DNA of 64,000 nt from Methylobacterium durans (lineage in GTDB: Bacteria > Pseudomonadota > Alphaproteobacteria > Rhizobiales > Beijerinckiaceae): positions 2,542,001 through 2,606,000 of the forward strand of contig NZ_CP029550.1 of the NCBI RefSeq assembly GCF_003173715.1, written 5' to 3'. The notes under the pieces are model-generated. The model was not told the DNA's origin. It was given only the letters and a program-made list of their open reading frames with translations, and searched no databases. The position numbers were made by a program, and so were the translations under genes. Below, in pieces: positions 1 through 8,638 of the stretch (position 1 is the first letter of the stretch; each line of letters starts with the position of its first letter).

Positions 1-670
1 AGCCGGAGCCCGCGAGCACGCAGAAGCGCTCGTCCGCGCCCCCGTTCTCGCGCAGGACCAGGATGCCCGCGCAATCGACGTTGAGGAGCGAGGCGACCTG
101 GGTGAGCATCCCTTCGGCGAGGAGCTGCATCGACTTGTGGTCGAGGAGCATCGGGGCGGCGTCGATGATGATCTCGAGGCCCCGCCGGGTCTCGTCGAGC
201 CGCTTCAATTGCTGGTAGGCGCGAAGCGCCGCCGTGAGGCTCGTGAAGAGCTTGTCGGCGGTCAGTTCCGTCTTCGCCTTGTAGTCGTTGATGTCGTAAT
301 CGACGATGACGCGCCGCTCCGGCGCCTGCCCCGGCTGGCCCGTGCGCAGGATGATGCGCGCCGTCTCGTCCCGCAATTCGCGGCGGATGAAGTCGACGAG
401 GACGAGGCCGGCATCGTCCGTCTCCATCACCACGTCGAGGAGCACCACGGCGATGTCGCGGCGCGCCCGCAGGAGAGCGCGCGCCTCCTCGGCGGAATGG
501 GCGGAGAGGATCTCGAGCCCCCGCCCGTCGAGCATGTAGCCGGCGAGCGCGTAGCGAGTGCCCTCGTGCACCGCCGGGTCGTCGTCGACGACCGCGACGG
601 CCCAAGTCCCGGCCCGCTCTGGCAGGGACGGCACCTCGTCCGGGATCAGGTGGAGGATATCGTCGTCCAT
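1..670 (-). CDS. REC-DUF3369 response regulator (3' end outside window)
   Basis: The reading frame runs leftward from an ATG at 670 and leaves the window still open, so only the first 223 residues are seen. Residues about 24-150 form a receiver domain: acidic triad DDD at 29-31, phosphoacceptor Asp79 in LLDVVME, and Lys in DYKAK after the fifth strand. The following segment (RRGLEIIIDAAP, then MLTQVASLLNVDCAGILVL) matches the start of the DUF3369 domain, a GAF-like region that follows receivers in proteobacterial regulators. In the family this is often followed by an HD-GYP or other output domain, which cannot be seen here. It is transcribed divergently from the OmpR-type regulator at 1190. 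The family call is firm; the output function is unknown. Confidence 0.85.
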   Translation of the reverse strand, partial: MDDDILHLIPDEVPSLPERAGTWAVAVVDDDPAVHEGTRYALAGYMLDGRGLEILSAHSAEEARALLRARRDIAVVLLDVVMETDDAGLVLVDFIRRELRDETARIILRTGQPGQAPERRVIVDYDINDYKAKTELTADKLFTSLTAALRAYQQLKRLDETRRGLEIIIDAAPMLLDHKSMQLLAEGMLTQVASLLNVDCAGILVLRENGGADERFCVLAGSG

Positions 671-1189
671 CGTACCGTTCCGATCGGGCCGCAACCGCGG
701 GTTTCATGACTCCGGCGCCGATGGGGCCGCATTGTCCTCAAGCCGGCTGGAGATGAAAGCGCATTGTGGCGGCCGTACGGTGGGTTCGGTGCGGGAGAGC
801 ACCAACTACAGCGATCGCGTCCGTGCATCCCTAACCTGTTGATCGGCCTGTGCGCCCCGCCCCCTCCCAGTCCTCAAGACTGTGGAACGCCGCGACCGCG
901 CCCTGGCATACGGCCTGCGTTCAGGCTTGATGATCCGGCCGGACCGCCCTCGATAGGTTTCGCGAAGATCCGAGGGGAACCGGCCGGCGGTGAAAAGCGA
1001 TCGTTGACAGGACGGGGCGCGCGTCGCCAGAGGGGCTCAGATGATGCATGATGCAATCCTGCGGTGTAGCAACGCCGGGCATCCGCGGATGCCCGACCGC
1101 CCGTTGCGAGCCCCCGCGACCGATCCCGACACCCGCGTGCCCCCCAGCCCGATGCGCCAGACCCGAACCGAGCCGGGACGGAGCCGCCC
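671..1189. other. Divergent intergenic region, 519 bp
   Basis: This region separates two divergently transcribed regulator genes. Open frames here have no convincing start signal or recognisable protein. A TTGACA hexamer lies at 1004-1009 on the plus strand, but no -10-like hexamer follows at 16-19 bp, so no promoter is called. No tRNA, riboswitch or clear long palindrome was found. Confidence 0.5.
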
Positions 1190-1918
1190 GTGAGCGCCAG
1201 CGCCGCTCACGTGGTCGTCGTCGACGACGAGGCCGAGGCCCGCGCCATGATCGGCGACTACCTGCGCCTGCACGGGTTCGACGTCGTCCAGTGCGATGGG
1301 GGCCGCGCGCTGCGCGCACACATCGCCGAGCGGACGCCCGACCTCGTCGTCCTCGACCTCAACATGCCCGAGGAGGACGGGCTCTCGATCGTGCGCGACC
1401 TCAAGGCCCGGAGCGCGATCCCGATCATCATGCTCACCGCCACGGCGAGCCCGATCGACCGGGTGGTCGGCCTCGAACTCGGCGCCGACGATTACCTTCC
1501 GAAACCCTGCGAATTGCGCGAGCTCGTGGCGCGGGTCCGCTCCGTCCTGCGGCGGGCGCAGGGCGCGCCCCGGCCGGAGGCGCCCGCGGAATCCGCGCCC
1601 GCCCTGCGCCGGATCCGCTTCGGCACGAAGTGGCTGGAGCCCGATTCCCTGCGCCTCAGCGACGACGAGGGCCTCGCCCAGCCCCTGACCCGCTCGGAAT
1701 ACGATCTCCTGAAGGCCTTCGCGGACCACCCGAAGCGGGCGCTCTCCCGCGAGCGGCTTCTCGACCTCGCCGACGCCCGCGACCCCGACGCCTTCGACCG
1801 GGCGATCGACGTCCGCATCAACCGCATCCGCAAGAAGATCGAGCCGGACCCGGCCAATCCCCGCTTCATCCGCACCGTGCGCGGCCTCGGCTACGTCTTC
1901 CGCCCCGAGGGCGATTGA
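1190..1918 (+). CDS. OmpR/PhoB-family response regulator
   Basis: This is a 242-residue DNA-binding response regulator. The receiver domain (about 7-120) has acidic residues D12/D13, phosphoacceptor Asp56 in LVVLDLNMP, Thr83 in IIMLTAT and Lys105 in PKP. A winged-helix output domain follows (about 140-238), with the recognition-helix pattern DVRINRIRKKIE and the terminal wing VRGLGYVF. The start is GTG at 1190, preceded by GGGACGGAG. No histidine kinase lies beside it, so the partner is unknown. The next gene, a small membrane protein, starts 33 bp downstream and may be co-transcribed. Confidence 0.9.
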   Translation: MSASAAHVVVVDDEAEARAMIGDYLRLHGFDVVQCDGGRALRAHIAERTPDLVVLDLNMPEEDGLSIVRDLKARSAIPIIMLTATASPIDRVVGLELGADDYLPKPCELRELVARVRSVLRRAQGAPRPEAPAESAPALRRIRFGTKWLEPDSLRLSDDEGLAQPLTRSEYDLLKAFADHPKRALSRERLLDLADARDPDAFDRAIDVRINRIRKKIEPDPANPRFIRTVRGLGYVFRPEGD

Positions 1919-1951
1919 GGCCGGACGATCCGATCGCGCTATGACGGGGCC

Positions 1952-2434
1952 ATGCCCATCCTCGGCCGCCTCGTCCTCATGGCCCTCGGCCTCCTCCTCG
2001 CGATCCCCGCCGGCGCCGGGGCGCTGACCCTGCTCCTCCTCCTCGATCCGGCCGCGCAGGGCTGGCTCGCGAACGGCGCGCTGGCCGGGCTCGACGCGCT
2101 CCTGCCCGATCTCGCCGCCGGCCTCGCCCCCGAGACGATGCTGATCGTGCTGGCGGGCCTCGCGCAGGCGCTGTTCGGGCTCCTCGTCCTGCCGCCGGTC
2201 CTGATCGCCCTGATCGGCGAGACGCTGCGCCTGCGCAGCCTCGCCTGGTACGGCGGCGCCTGCGGCCTGCTCACCGCGGCCCTGCCCTGGCTGATGCGGG
2301 GCGCTCCGCGGCCGGGTGGCAGTGTCGAGCGCCTCGCGGCCGAGGGGCGTCTCAGCGCGATCCTCTTCCTCGCGGGCGCCGCGGCAGGCCTCGTCTACTG
2401 GCTCGTGGCGGGCCGCGGCGGGGACGCCCGCTAG
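1952..2434 (+). CDS. Small integral membrane protein, unknown function
   Basis: This is a 160-residue, very hydrophobic protein. It has about four predicted transmembrane stretches (roughly 5-32, 60-90, 95-115 and 133-152), with short polar loops and a basic C-terminus. No enzymatic motif is visible. It lies 33 bp after the response regulator on the same strand, so co-transcription is plausible. Codon use fits the neighbours. The ORF is probably real given its length and consistent GC-rich third positions, but I do not recognise the family. Confidence 0.6.
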   Translation: MPILGRLVLMALGLLLAIPAGAGALTLLLLLDPAAQGWLANGALAGLDALLPDLAAGLAPETMLIVLAGLAQALFGLLVLPPVLIALIGETLRLRSLAWYGGACGLLTAALPWLMRGAPRPGGSVERLAAEGRLSAILFLAGAAAGLVYWLVAGRGGDAR

Positions 2435-2562
2435 GTCCGAGGGCGCCGCCGCCGCCGCCGCGCGGCGCGTCGGTGCGGCGACGGGTCCGTGCGATGGGAG
2501 CCGAAGCTCGGCCGTCAGACAGGGGGAGGGTGGCGCCACCGAAGACCCGCACCGGAGACCTG

Positions 2563-3435
2563 ATGAACCGTCGATCCCTGACGATCGCCCGCACGCTCAC
2601 CGCCGCGGCCTGCCTCGCCTCCCCGGGAGGGGCGCTGGCGGGATCGGCCGCCCAGCCCGGCCAGACCCTCGGCCTCCCGACCGGCGCCCAGCTGCCGGTG
2701 GGGCTCTACCTCGTCGATACATCGAGCTTCGGCGTGCGCGGGACCCTGCCGCGGGATTCAAGGTCGAACGTCAACCTGCCGACCTTCGCGTGGTCGACGC
2801 CCTGGCAGGTCCTCGATGCCCGACTGCATTTTTTCGTGACGCAGCCCGTCGTCGCCGCGAGCGCGCGCGGCGCGCCCTACGAGAGCGGGCTCGGCCAGAC
2901 CCTGCTCGCCGCCCAGCTCGCCTGGGATCTCGGCGGCGACCTCGGCGTCAGCTACCTGTTCGGCGGCTACCTACCCGCTGATACCCGCTTCCTGACGCAA
3001 TCGGCCTCGCTCTCGCACCGCTTCGCGGCGAGCTACACCGGCAACGGCTGGAACCTGACGGCGAACCTCCTCTACGGGATCTTCCTCGACACCCGCTCGC
3101 CCACCGGCACCCTCTATCCGGACTATCTCAACCTCGACCTCACGGCGGCGCGCAAGTTCGGCCGGTGGCAGGTCGGTGCCGTGGCCTTCGGCTCCTCCGA
3201 CCTGCCGACCGGCGTCGCGGGCTACCGGCCGCAGGGGCAGTTCGCGATGGGCGGCCTCGTCGGCTACAATTTCGGGCCCGTGACCCTGCAGGCCTACCTC
3301 ACCCGCGACGTGGTGGAGCGGAATTACGGGGGCCTGGAGACCCGAGGCTGGCTCCGCGCGATCGTGCCCCTCTACCAGGACAAGGGCGAGGTCGAGCCGA
3401 ACCGCACCCTCGTCACACGGCGCCAGGGGGAGTAG
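2563..3435 (+). CDS. Putative outer-membrane beta-barrel protein (MetA-pathway/transporter-like)
   Basis: The ATG at 2563 has GGAGAC five bases upstream and begins a clear signal peptide (NRRS, then an Ala/Leu-rich core ending ALAGSA). An upstream in-frame ATG at 2473 would bury this signal peptide, so it was not used. The mature part (about 265 residues) alternates aromatic and small residues in strands such as GVSYLFGGYLP, LTANLLYGIFLD and WQVGAVAFGSSD, typical of a Gram-negative outer-membrane barrel. It resembles proteins annotated as phenol-degradation MetA-pathway transporters. That family name is a similarity call only; substrate and role are unknown. Confidence 0.55.
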   Translation: MNRRSLTIARTLTAAACLASPGGALAGSAAQPGQTLGLPTGAQLPVGLYLVDTSSFGVRGTLPRDSRSNVNLPTFAWSTPWQVLDARLHFFVTQPVVAASARGAPYESGLGQTLLAAQLAWDLGGDLGVSYLFGGYLPADTRFLTQSASLSHRFAASYTGNGWNLTANLLYGIFLDTRSPTGTLYPDYLNLDLTAARKFGRWQVGAVAFGSSDLPTGVAGYRPQGQFAMGGLVGYNFGPVTLQAYLTRDVVERNYGGLETRGWLRAIVPLYQDKGEVEPNRTLVTRRQGE

Positions 3436-3477
3436 CCGTTGCGGCCGGCGCGAAGCTTGCGCCCTATCTGGAGCGCC

Positions 3478-5217
3478 ATGACCCGCACCGGCTCCCTCGC
3501 CCTCGCCCTCCTTCTCGCGGTCTCGGCGCCCGCCCGTGCGCAGGCGCCGCCCGCGCCCGGGACCGCCCCGATCCAGGCCGACGACGAGCGGATGCTGCCC
3601 GTCCTGGCGAGCCACGGCATGGTCTCGTCGCAGGAGGCGCGGGCGAGCCGCGTCGGCGTCGAGATCCTGCGGCAGGGCGGCAACGCCGTCGACGCCGCGG
3701 TGGCGGTGGGCTTCGCGCTTGCCGTCACCTTGCCGCGGGCGGGCAATCTCGGCGGCGGCGGCTTCATGATGGTGCATCTGGCGGCCCGCAACGAGACCGT
3801 AGCCATCGATTACCGGGAGACCGCGCCCGCCGCCGCCACCGAGACCATGTTCCTCGGTCCCGACGGCGAGCCGGACCGCGCCGCCTCGACCCGCACCGGC
3901 AAGGCCGTCGGCGTGCCGGGCACGGTGCGGGGGCTTGCCGAGGCGCACCGGCTCTACGGCTCGGGCCGCCTCAGCCTCGTAGACCTGATCGCGCCGGCAG
4001 AAAGGCTCGCCCGCGAGGGCATCCCGGTCGAGGCGGGGCTCGCCGATTCGCTGCCCCGTGCCTCGGGCCTCCTCGGGCAGTGGCCGTCGAGCCGGGCGAT
4101 CTTCTTCTCCGGTGACCGGACGCTCCAGCGCGGGGAGACGCTGGTCCAGCGCGACCTCGCCGACACGCTCCGCGCCGTCGCCGAGGGCGGGCCGGACGCC
4201 TTCTACCGCGGGCCGGTCGCCGCCCGCATCGCCGCCGCCGTGCAGGGGGCCGGCGGCGTGATGACGGAGGCCGACCTCGCCGCCTACAGGCCCGAGACCC
4301 GGCTGCCGGTGCGCGGCACCTACCGGGGCTACGACATCGTCTCGATGCCGCCGCCGAGCTCAGGGGGGGTCCACCTCATCGAGATCCTCAACGTGCTGGA
4401 GGGCTTCGACCTCGCCGGGATGGGTGCGGGGAGCGCCGCGGCCCTGCACACGCTGGCCGAGGCGATGAAGCCCGCCTACGCCGACCGCGCCACTTGGCTC
4501 GGCGACCCCGCCCGCACGCGGGTGCCGGTGAAGGGGCTGATCGCCAAGCCCTACGCCGACGCGCTCCGGGCCGCGATCGACCCCGAGCGGGCGCGACCCG
4601 CCGAGGCCGTGAAGGCGGGCGACCCGCTGCCCTTCGAGCACACCGAGACCACGCATTTCTCGGTGGTCGATGCCGAGGGCAACGCCGTCTCGAACACCTA
4701 CACCCTCAACTTCTCCTACGGGATCGGGCTCGTGGCCGAGGGCACGGGCGTCCTCCTCAACAACGAGATGGACGACTTCTCCGCCAAGACCGGCGCGCGC
4801 AACGCCTACGGCCTCGTCGGGGGCGCGGCGAACGCGGTGGCGCCGGGCGCGCGCCCGCTCTCCTCGATGACCCCGACCTTCGTCTTCAGGGACGGGCGCC
4901 TCCTCCTCGTCACCGGCAGCCCCGGCGGCAGCCGCATCATCACGACGGTGCTGCAGGTGATCGTGAACGTGCTCGATTTCCGCATGAATCTCGCCGAGGC
5001 CGTTGCCGCGCCGCGCATCCACCACCAGTGGCAGCCGGACGTGCTCCTGGCCGAGGAGGGCCTCTCCCCCGACACCCTGGCGATCCTGAGGAGCCGCGGC
5101 CACAAGGTGAAGGTGGGGCCGAGCTCCGGCTCGGCGAATTCCGTGATGCGCGTCGACGGACTGCTCGCGGGCGCCTCGGACCCGCGCCAGCGCGGCACCC
5201 TGGCGGATGGATACTGA
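3478..5217 (+). CDS. ggt: Gamma-glutamyltransferase (glutathione hydrolase proenzyme)
   Basis: This is a 579-residue periplasmic proenzyme with a Sec signal peptide (TGSLALALLLAVSAPARAQA). Ggt cleaves itself into two subunits and hydrolyses or transfers the gamma-glutamyl group of glutathione. The autoprocessing site is visible: Thr391 opens TTHFSVVD, the small-subunit N-terminus that serves as nucleophile. Also present are the large-subunit motif NLGGGGFMMV, the PLSSMTP serine pair and the oxyanion motif GSPGGSRI. The ATG at 3478 was chosen over an upstream TTG at 3439 because it starts the signal peptide and has GGAG nearby. Length matches the family. Confidence 0.95.
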   Translation: MTRTGSLALALLLAVSAPARAQAPPAPGTAPIQADDERMLPVLASHGMVSSQEARASRVGVEILRQGGNAVDAAVAVGFALAVTLPRAGNLGGGGFMMVHLAARNETVAIDYRETAPAAATETMFLGPDGEPDRAASTRTGKAVGVPGTVRGLAEAHRLYGSGRLSLVDLIAPAERLAREGIPVEAGLADSLPRASGLLGQWPSSRAIFFSGDRTLQRGETLVQRDLADTLRAVAEGGPDAFYRGPVAARIAAAVQGAGGVMTEADLAAYRPETRLPVRGTYRGYDIVSMPPPSSGGVHLIEILNVLEGFDLAGMGAGSAAALHTLAEAMKPAYADRATWLGDPARTRVPVKGLIAKPYADALRAAIDPERARPAEAVKAGDPLPFEHTETTHFSVVDAEGNAVSNTYTLNFSYGIGLVAEGTGVLLNNEMDDFSAKTGARNAYGLVGGAANAVAPGARPLSSMTPTFVFRDGRLLLVTGSPGGSRIITTVLQVIVNVLDFRMNLAEAVAAPRIHHQWQPDVLLAEEGLSPDTLAILRSRGHKVKVGPSSGSANSVMRVDGLLAGASDPRQRGTLADGY

Positions 5218-5287
5218 CGGTTGGTGGTGACGCGCCGGGCAGGCTAAAGGGAGCCCGCGCCGCTCCCGGCGCAGATCCCGGTCGCCC

Positions 5288-6076
5288 ATGCTCGCCCTGC
5301 GCTCGCTCGCCTTCAACATCTGCTTCTACCTCTTCACCACGCTGCTCGCGGTCGGCGGCCTGCCGACCCTCGTCTCGCAGCGCGCCGTGATCCGGCTGGC
5401 GCAGGCCTGGGCGGGGGGGACGCTGTGGCTCCTGCGCGTGGTGGGGGGCTTGCGGGTCGAGTTCCGGGGCCTTGCCAACATCCCGAAGGGGCCGGTGCTG
5501 ATCGCGGCCAAGCACCAATCGGCGCTGGAGACGCTGGCCCTCGTCACGATGTTCGACGACTTCGCCTACATCCTGAAGCGGGAGCTGCTCTGGATCCCGC
5601 TGATCGGCTGGTACCTGTCGCGCAGCGGCATGGTGGCGATCGACCGCAGCAAGGGCACCCGCGCCATGGCGCTGATGAACGAGGCGGCAATCGGCGCGAT
5701 CCGGGAGGGGCGCCAGCTCATCATCTTCCCCGAGGGGACCCGCCGCCCGCCCAACGCTCCGCCCGCCTACAAGCTCGGCCTGACCCACCTCTACGTGGCG
5801 CTCGGCGTGCCCTGCCTGCCCGTCGCCCTCAACACCGGGCTCTACTGGCCCCGCCGCAGCCTGAAGCGTCGCCCCGGCACTGCCGTGATCGAATTCCTGC
5901 CGCCGATCCCGCACGGGCTCGCACGCGCCGCCTTCCTGGAGGTCGTCGAAGCGCGCATCGAGACCGCCTCGAACGCGCTGATCGCGAGCGGCCGCGCCGA
6001 TCTCGCGGCGGCCGGGCTGAGCGTGCCGATGGCCGAGACGCCGCCGAAGCCCGAGCGGAGCCGGAGCAGCGCCTGA
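5288..6076 (+). CDS. plsC: 1-acyl-sn-glycerol-3-phosphate acyltransferase
   Basis: This 262-residue membrane-associated acyltransferase would convert lysophosphatidic acid to phosphatidic acid in phospholipid synthesis. An N-terminal hydrophobic anchor (about 5-28) precedes the PlsC domain. Catalytic block I is His76-x4-Glu81 (KHQSALET), a Glu variant of the usual HX4D. Block III is FPEGTR at 147-152, and a later block is VPCLPVALN. It follows ggt by 70 bp on the same strand. A second acyltransferase domain sits in the Aas-like gene at 11070. The Glu in block I is common in alphaproteobacterial PlsC, so activity is expected. Confidence 0.9.
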   Translation: MLALRSLAFNICFYLFTTLLAVGGLPTLVSQRAVIRLAQAWAGGTLWLLRVVGGLRVEFRGLANIPKGPVLIAAKHQSALETLALVTMFDDFAYILKRELLWIPLIGWYLSRSGMVAIDRSKGTRAMALMNEAAIGAIREGRQLIIFPEGTRRPPNAPPAYKLGLTHLYVALGVPCLPVALNTGLYWPRRSLKRRPGTAVIEFLPPIPHGLARAAFLEVVEARIETASNALIASGRADLAAAGLSVPMAETPPKPERSRSSA

Positions 6077-6184
6077 ACAGGACCGAAAGCCCGTGTCCGA
6101 GGTGCGATATGACGCCTCGGGGGACCTCGTCCGGCTTGTGGATAACCCCGTGATCCCCACTTTCCGGGTACGGTAGCGGCGTTC

Positions 6185-6214
6185 TTGACGCGTGCGAATC
6201 GAGCGGGATAGTGT
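6185..6214 (+). promoter_or_regulatory. Candidate promoter for a leaderless transcript
   Basis: TTGACG at 6185-6190 and TAGTGT at 6209-6214 are separated by 18 bp. A start about 7 bases after the -10 would fall at 6221-6222, exactly on the ATG of the next gene, which has no Shine-Dalgarno sequence. This is inferred from sequence only. Confidence 0.35.
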
Positions 6215-6221
6215 AGAACAA

Positions 6222-6668
6222 ATGGCGAACAAGAGAGCTTTGTCCTGGTCGGCCGCGCTCCGCGACCTCAAGGACGACCGTTCACGGAGACAGGACGTGC
6301 GCGAAGAGCGTCTGAGAACGACGGCGAGCCTGCGCGGCACCCCGGCGCTGGCGCTGAGCGCGTGGCGCGGCCGCTCGGGCAAGCGCTACGTCGTCGGCGT
6401 CCACGACCTGAGCGAGCCCGATCTCGACGAGATGGGCGAGGCCGTCGTGATCGCGGTGCGCCGCGACGAGGCGGGCATCGCCGAGCTGGTGGCGGTGGCG
6501 GCCGCCGGTGGGAGCCCGCGCGAGCGCCTGCACCGCAACTGGCTTGCTCGCGTGCGCACGAGCGGTGCCAACGAGATGCACGTGCACCGCTTGGCCGGCA
6601 GCGCGGACGAGCGCAGCGCCATCGTCGACGACCTGAGGAGCGACGTGGGCGCGCCCGCCCGCGCCTGA
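6222..6668 (+). CDS. Conserved hypothetical protein, 148 residues
   Basis: I do not recognise this soluble protein. The N-terminal third is basic (NKRALSWSAALRDLKDD, then many Arg). The centre holds a compact alternating region (KRYVVGVHDL, EAVVIAVRRDEAGIAELVAVAAA) followed by NEMHVHRLA. The ATG at 6222 has no ribosome binding site, and a promoter-like sequence ends just before it. An in-frame GTG at 6192 would place the start inside that promoter, so ATG is preferred. A Methylobacteriaceae-specific small regulator or stress protein is possible, but nothing here proves it. Confidence 0.6.
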   Translation: MANKRALSWSAALRDLKDDRSRRQDVREERLRTTASLRGTPALALSAWRGRSGKRYVVGVHDLSEPDLDEMGEAVVIAVRRDEAGIAELVAVAAAGGSPRERLHRNWLARVRTSGANEMHVHRLAGSADERSAIVDDLRSDVGAPARA

Positions 6669-6826
6669 GGCCGGTCGCCTCCGCGAGGCGGCGGGCCCGC
6701 CATGCTTTCGCCCCCTTGGACCGACCATGACGCTGCCTGAGGCCGCCGGGAGGTCGATCAGGCCCTTGGCGCGCCCGCCGCCGGGACGACCTGAGCCCGC
6801 GGGCCTGTTCAGGGAGCGGAGACGAC

Positions 6827-7945
6827 ATGGTGGGTGATCCGGAAGCGCGGGCCGAGCAGGCCCTGACCGCCAAGCCCCGCTCGCGGATCGGCCTCTTCCT
6901 GCCCTTCGGCCTGCTTCTCGCCCTCGTCGTTCTCTGGTCCGCCGGCTGGTTCTTCATCCGCGACCGCGCCGCGCGCGAGATGGATTCCTGGATCGCCCGC
7001 GAGGCCGCGGCCGGCCGCGCCTGGACCTGCGCCGACCGCTCCCTCGGCGGCTATCCCTTCCGCATCGAGCTGCGCTGTGCCTCGCTCAAGCTTGCCCGCT
7101 CCGACGGCGGCTTCACCCTCGGGCCGGTCACGGCCCTCGTTCAGATCTACCAGCCGCGCCACGGGCTCCTGATGGCGCAAGGGCCCTTCCACGTCGACCA
7201 GGGCGACCTCAGCGCCGATGTGACCTGGAAGGCCCTGGAGGGCAGCTTCCACGGCGCGTCGGGCGGCTTCGTCCGGGCCTCCCTCGTCGTCGACGAGCCG
7301 AAGGGCAGCGTGCGCGGCGCCGGGCCGGAGCCGATCGACTTCGCCACGAAGCACCTCGAACTCCACGCCCGCCCGACGCCCGGCCGCTTCGAAAAGGACG
7401 GCGCCGTCGATGTGAGCCTGCGCGCGGCGCAGGTGCTGCTGCCGGTCATCGACGCCTTCGTCGGCAGCGCGGCGCCGGCCGACCTTGCCCTCGACGCGAC
7501 CGTGAACCGCGCCACGGTGCTGCGCACGGGCCCCGTCCCGCAGGAGCTCGAAGCGTGGCGGCAGGCCGATGGCAGCCTCGACCTGACGATGCTGTCCTTC
7601 GCCAAGGGCGACCGCCGCCTCCAGGCCCGCGGCACCCTCGACATCGACGAGGCGCACCGCCCGGCCGGCCAGCTCGACCTGCGGGCCGCTGGCCTCGAAT
7701 CGATCGTCGGCCAGATCATGGGCCAGCGCATGGGCGCGGAGAAGGGCGCCCTGATCGGCAACCTCGTCGGGCAGTTCCTCGGCGGGATCCGGCGCCAGGA
7801 CCGGGAGCCGGACGCCCCGGCCGAGGGCGAGCGGCGGGCGGGAGACCCTGCGCTCAAGCCACTGCCCCCCTTGCGGCTCGCGGACGGGCGCCTGATGCTC
7901 GGGCCGTTCCCGATCCCGAACCTGCGACTGCCGGTCCTCTACTGA
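6827..7945 (+). CDS. DUF2125 domain-containing membrane-anchored protein
   Basis: This 372-residue protein has one N-terminal transmembrane helix (about 22-45, FLPFGLLLALVVLWSAGWFF) and a long periplasmic domain. After the anchor comes WTCADRSLGGYPFRIELRC, the signature start of DUF2125, in which two cysteines flank a GGYPFR core. The remaining beta-rich region matches the family length. DUF2125 proteins are widespread in Rhizobiales with no known biochemical role; an envelope function is inferred from topology. The start ATG follows GGAGCGGAG. Its last codons lie 4 bp from the convergent moaE gene. Confidence 0.85.
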   Translation: MVGDPEARAEQALTAKPRSRIGLFLPFGLLLALVVLWSAGWFFIRDRAAREMDSWIAREAAAGRAWTCADRSLGGYPFRIELRCASLKLARSDGGFTLGPVTALVQIYQPRHGLLMAQGPFHVDQGDLSADVTWKALEGSFHGASGGFVRASLVVDEPKGSVRGAGPEPIDFATKHLELHARPTPGRFEKDGAVDVSLRAAQVLLPVIDAFVGSAAPADLALDATVNRATVLRTGPVPQELEAWRQADGSLDLTMLSFAKGDRRLQARGTLDIDEAHRPAGQLDLRAAGLESIVGQIMGQRMGAEKGALIGNLVGQFLGGIRRQDREPDAPAEGERRAGDPALKPLPPLRLADGRLMLGPFPIPNLRLPVLY

Positions 7946-7949
7946 GGGC

Positions 7950-8372
7950 TCAGCCCTCCCAGCGCCCGGCGGCCGCATCGTCTGCCGCCGTCGCCTCGAC
8001 CCAGCCGCCGACGCTGCCGTCGGCGAGGTGCTCCCGCTTCCAGAACGGGGCGCAGGTCTTGAGGTAGTCCATCAGGAAGCTCGCGGCCTCGAAGGCGGCG
8101 GTGCGGTGGGCCGAGGCGGTCAGCACGAGCACGATTCCGTCGCCGGGCGCCACGCGCCCGTGGCGGTGGACGACGCGCACGCCCGAGAGCGGCCAGCGGT
8201 CCCGGGCCTCCTCGACGACGCGGGCGATCTCGGCCTCCGCCATGCCGGGATAATGCTCCAGCTCCAGGGCGGTCAGGCGCCCGCCCTCGTCGCGGCAGAG
8301 GCCGGTGAAGGTCACGACCGCGCCGGCCCGGCCCGCCGTCTCGGCGGACAGGCGGGCGATCTCCTCGGCCAC
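7950..8372 (-). CDS. moaE: Molybdopterin synthase catalytic subunit MoaE (start uncertain)
   Basis: MoaE transfers sulfur from MoaD thiocarboxylate to precursor Z in molybdenum cofactor synthesis. Conserved blocks are visible: GAVVTFTGLCRDE, LELEHYPGM, RWPLSGVRVVHRHG, HRTAAFEAASFLMDYLKT and PFWKRE. The only canonical in-frame start after the upstream stop is GTG at 8372, giving 140 residues. However, the codons just upstream (VSIQAEPFD) resemble the first beta strand of MoaE and contain no ATG, GTG or TTG. The true start may be non-standard or altered by a base error. No moaD is adjacent. Confidence 0.88.
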   Translation of the reverse strand: MAEEIARLSAETAGRAGAVVTFTGLCRDEGGRLTALELEHYPGMAEAEIARVVEEARDRWPLSGVRVVHRHGRVAPGDGIVLVLTASAHRTAAFEAASFLMDYLKTCAPFWKREHLADGSVGGWVEATAADDAAAGRWEG

Positions 8373-8638
8373 GTCGAAGGGCTCGGCCTGGATGCTGACG
8401 GGGGAGGGGACGTGGCCAAGGCTTTTCCCGGTGGCTTGAGGGCGCCGCTGCGCTCGGGTGACAAATCCGCGCGATCGGCGCTAAGAGCCTGTCGCAGAAC
8501 TCTCTCCCCGACGCCAGGGCTCCGGGCCGGAGGCTCCCGGCGAGATGCGGAAACGCTCGACTCCGCTGGCATCCGCGTGCGCCTATGGGGCCCACGCGAG
8601 TCGCGGCCGGCCCGTTCGAGATTCGAAGGACAACCCGT

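Noticed and set aside
976..1005. GGAAC...CGTT pair resembling an EcfG stress promoter upstream of the OmpR regulator
   Set aside because: Spacing is 21 bp, longer than the usual 16-19 bp, and no supporting context was found.
1037..2539. Very long antisense open frame opposite the OmpR regulator (also long ones opposite aas, ileS, metY and others)
   Set aside because: High GC produces long spurious antisense frames; the products are Arg/Ala/Gly/His-rich with no family features.
3439..3477. Upstream TTG start for gamma-glutamyltransferase
   Set aside because: It would place polar residues before an otherwise ideal signal peptide.
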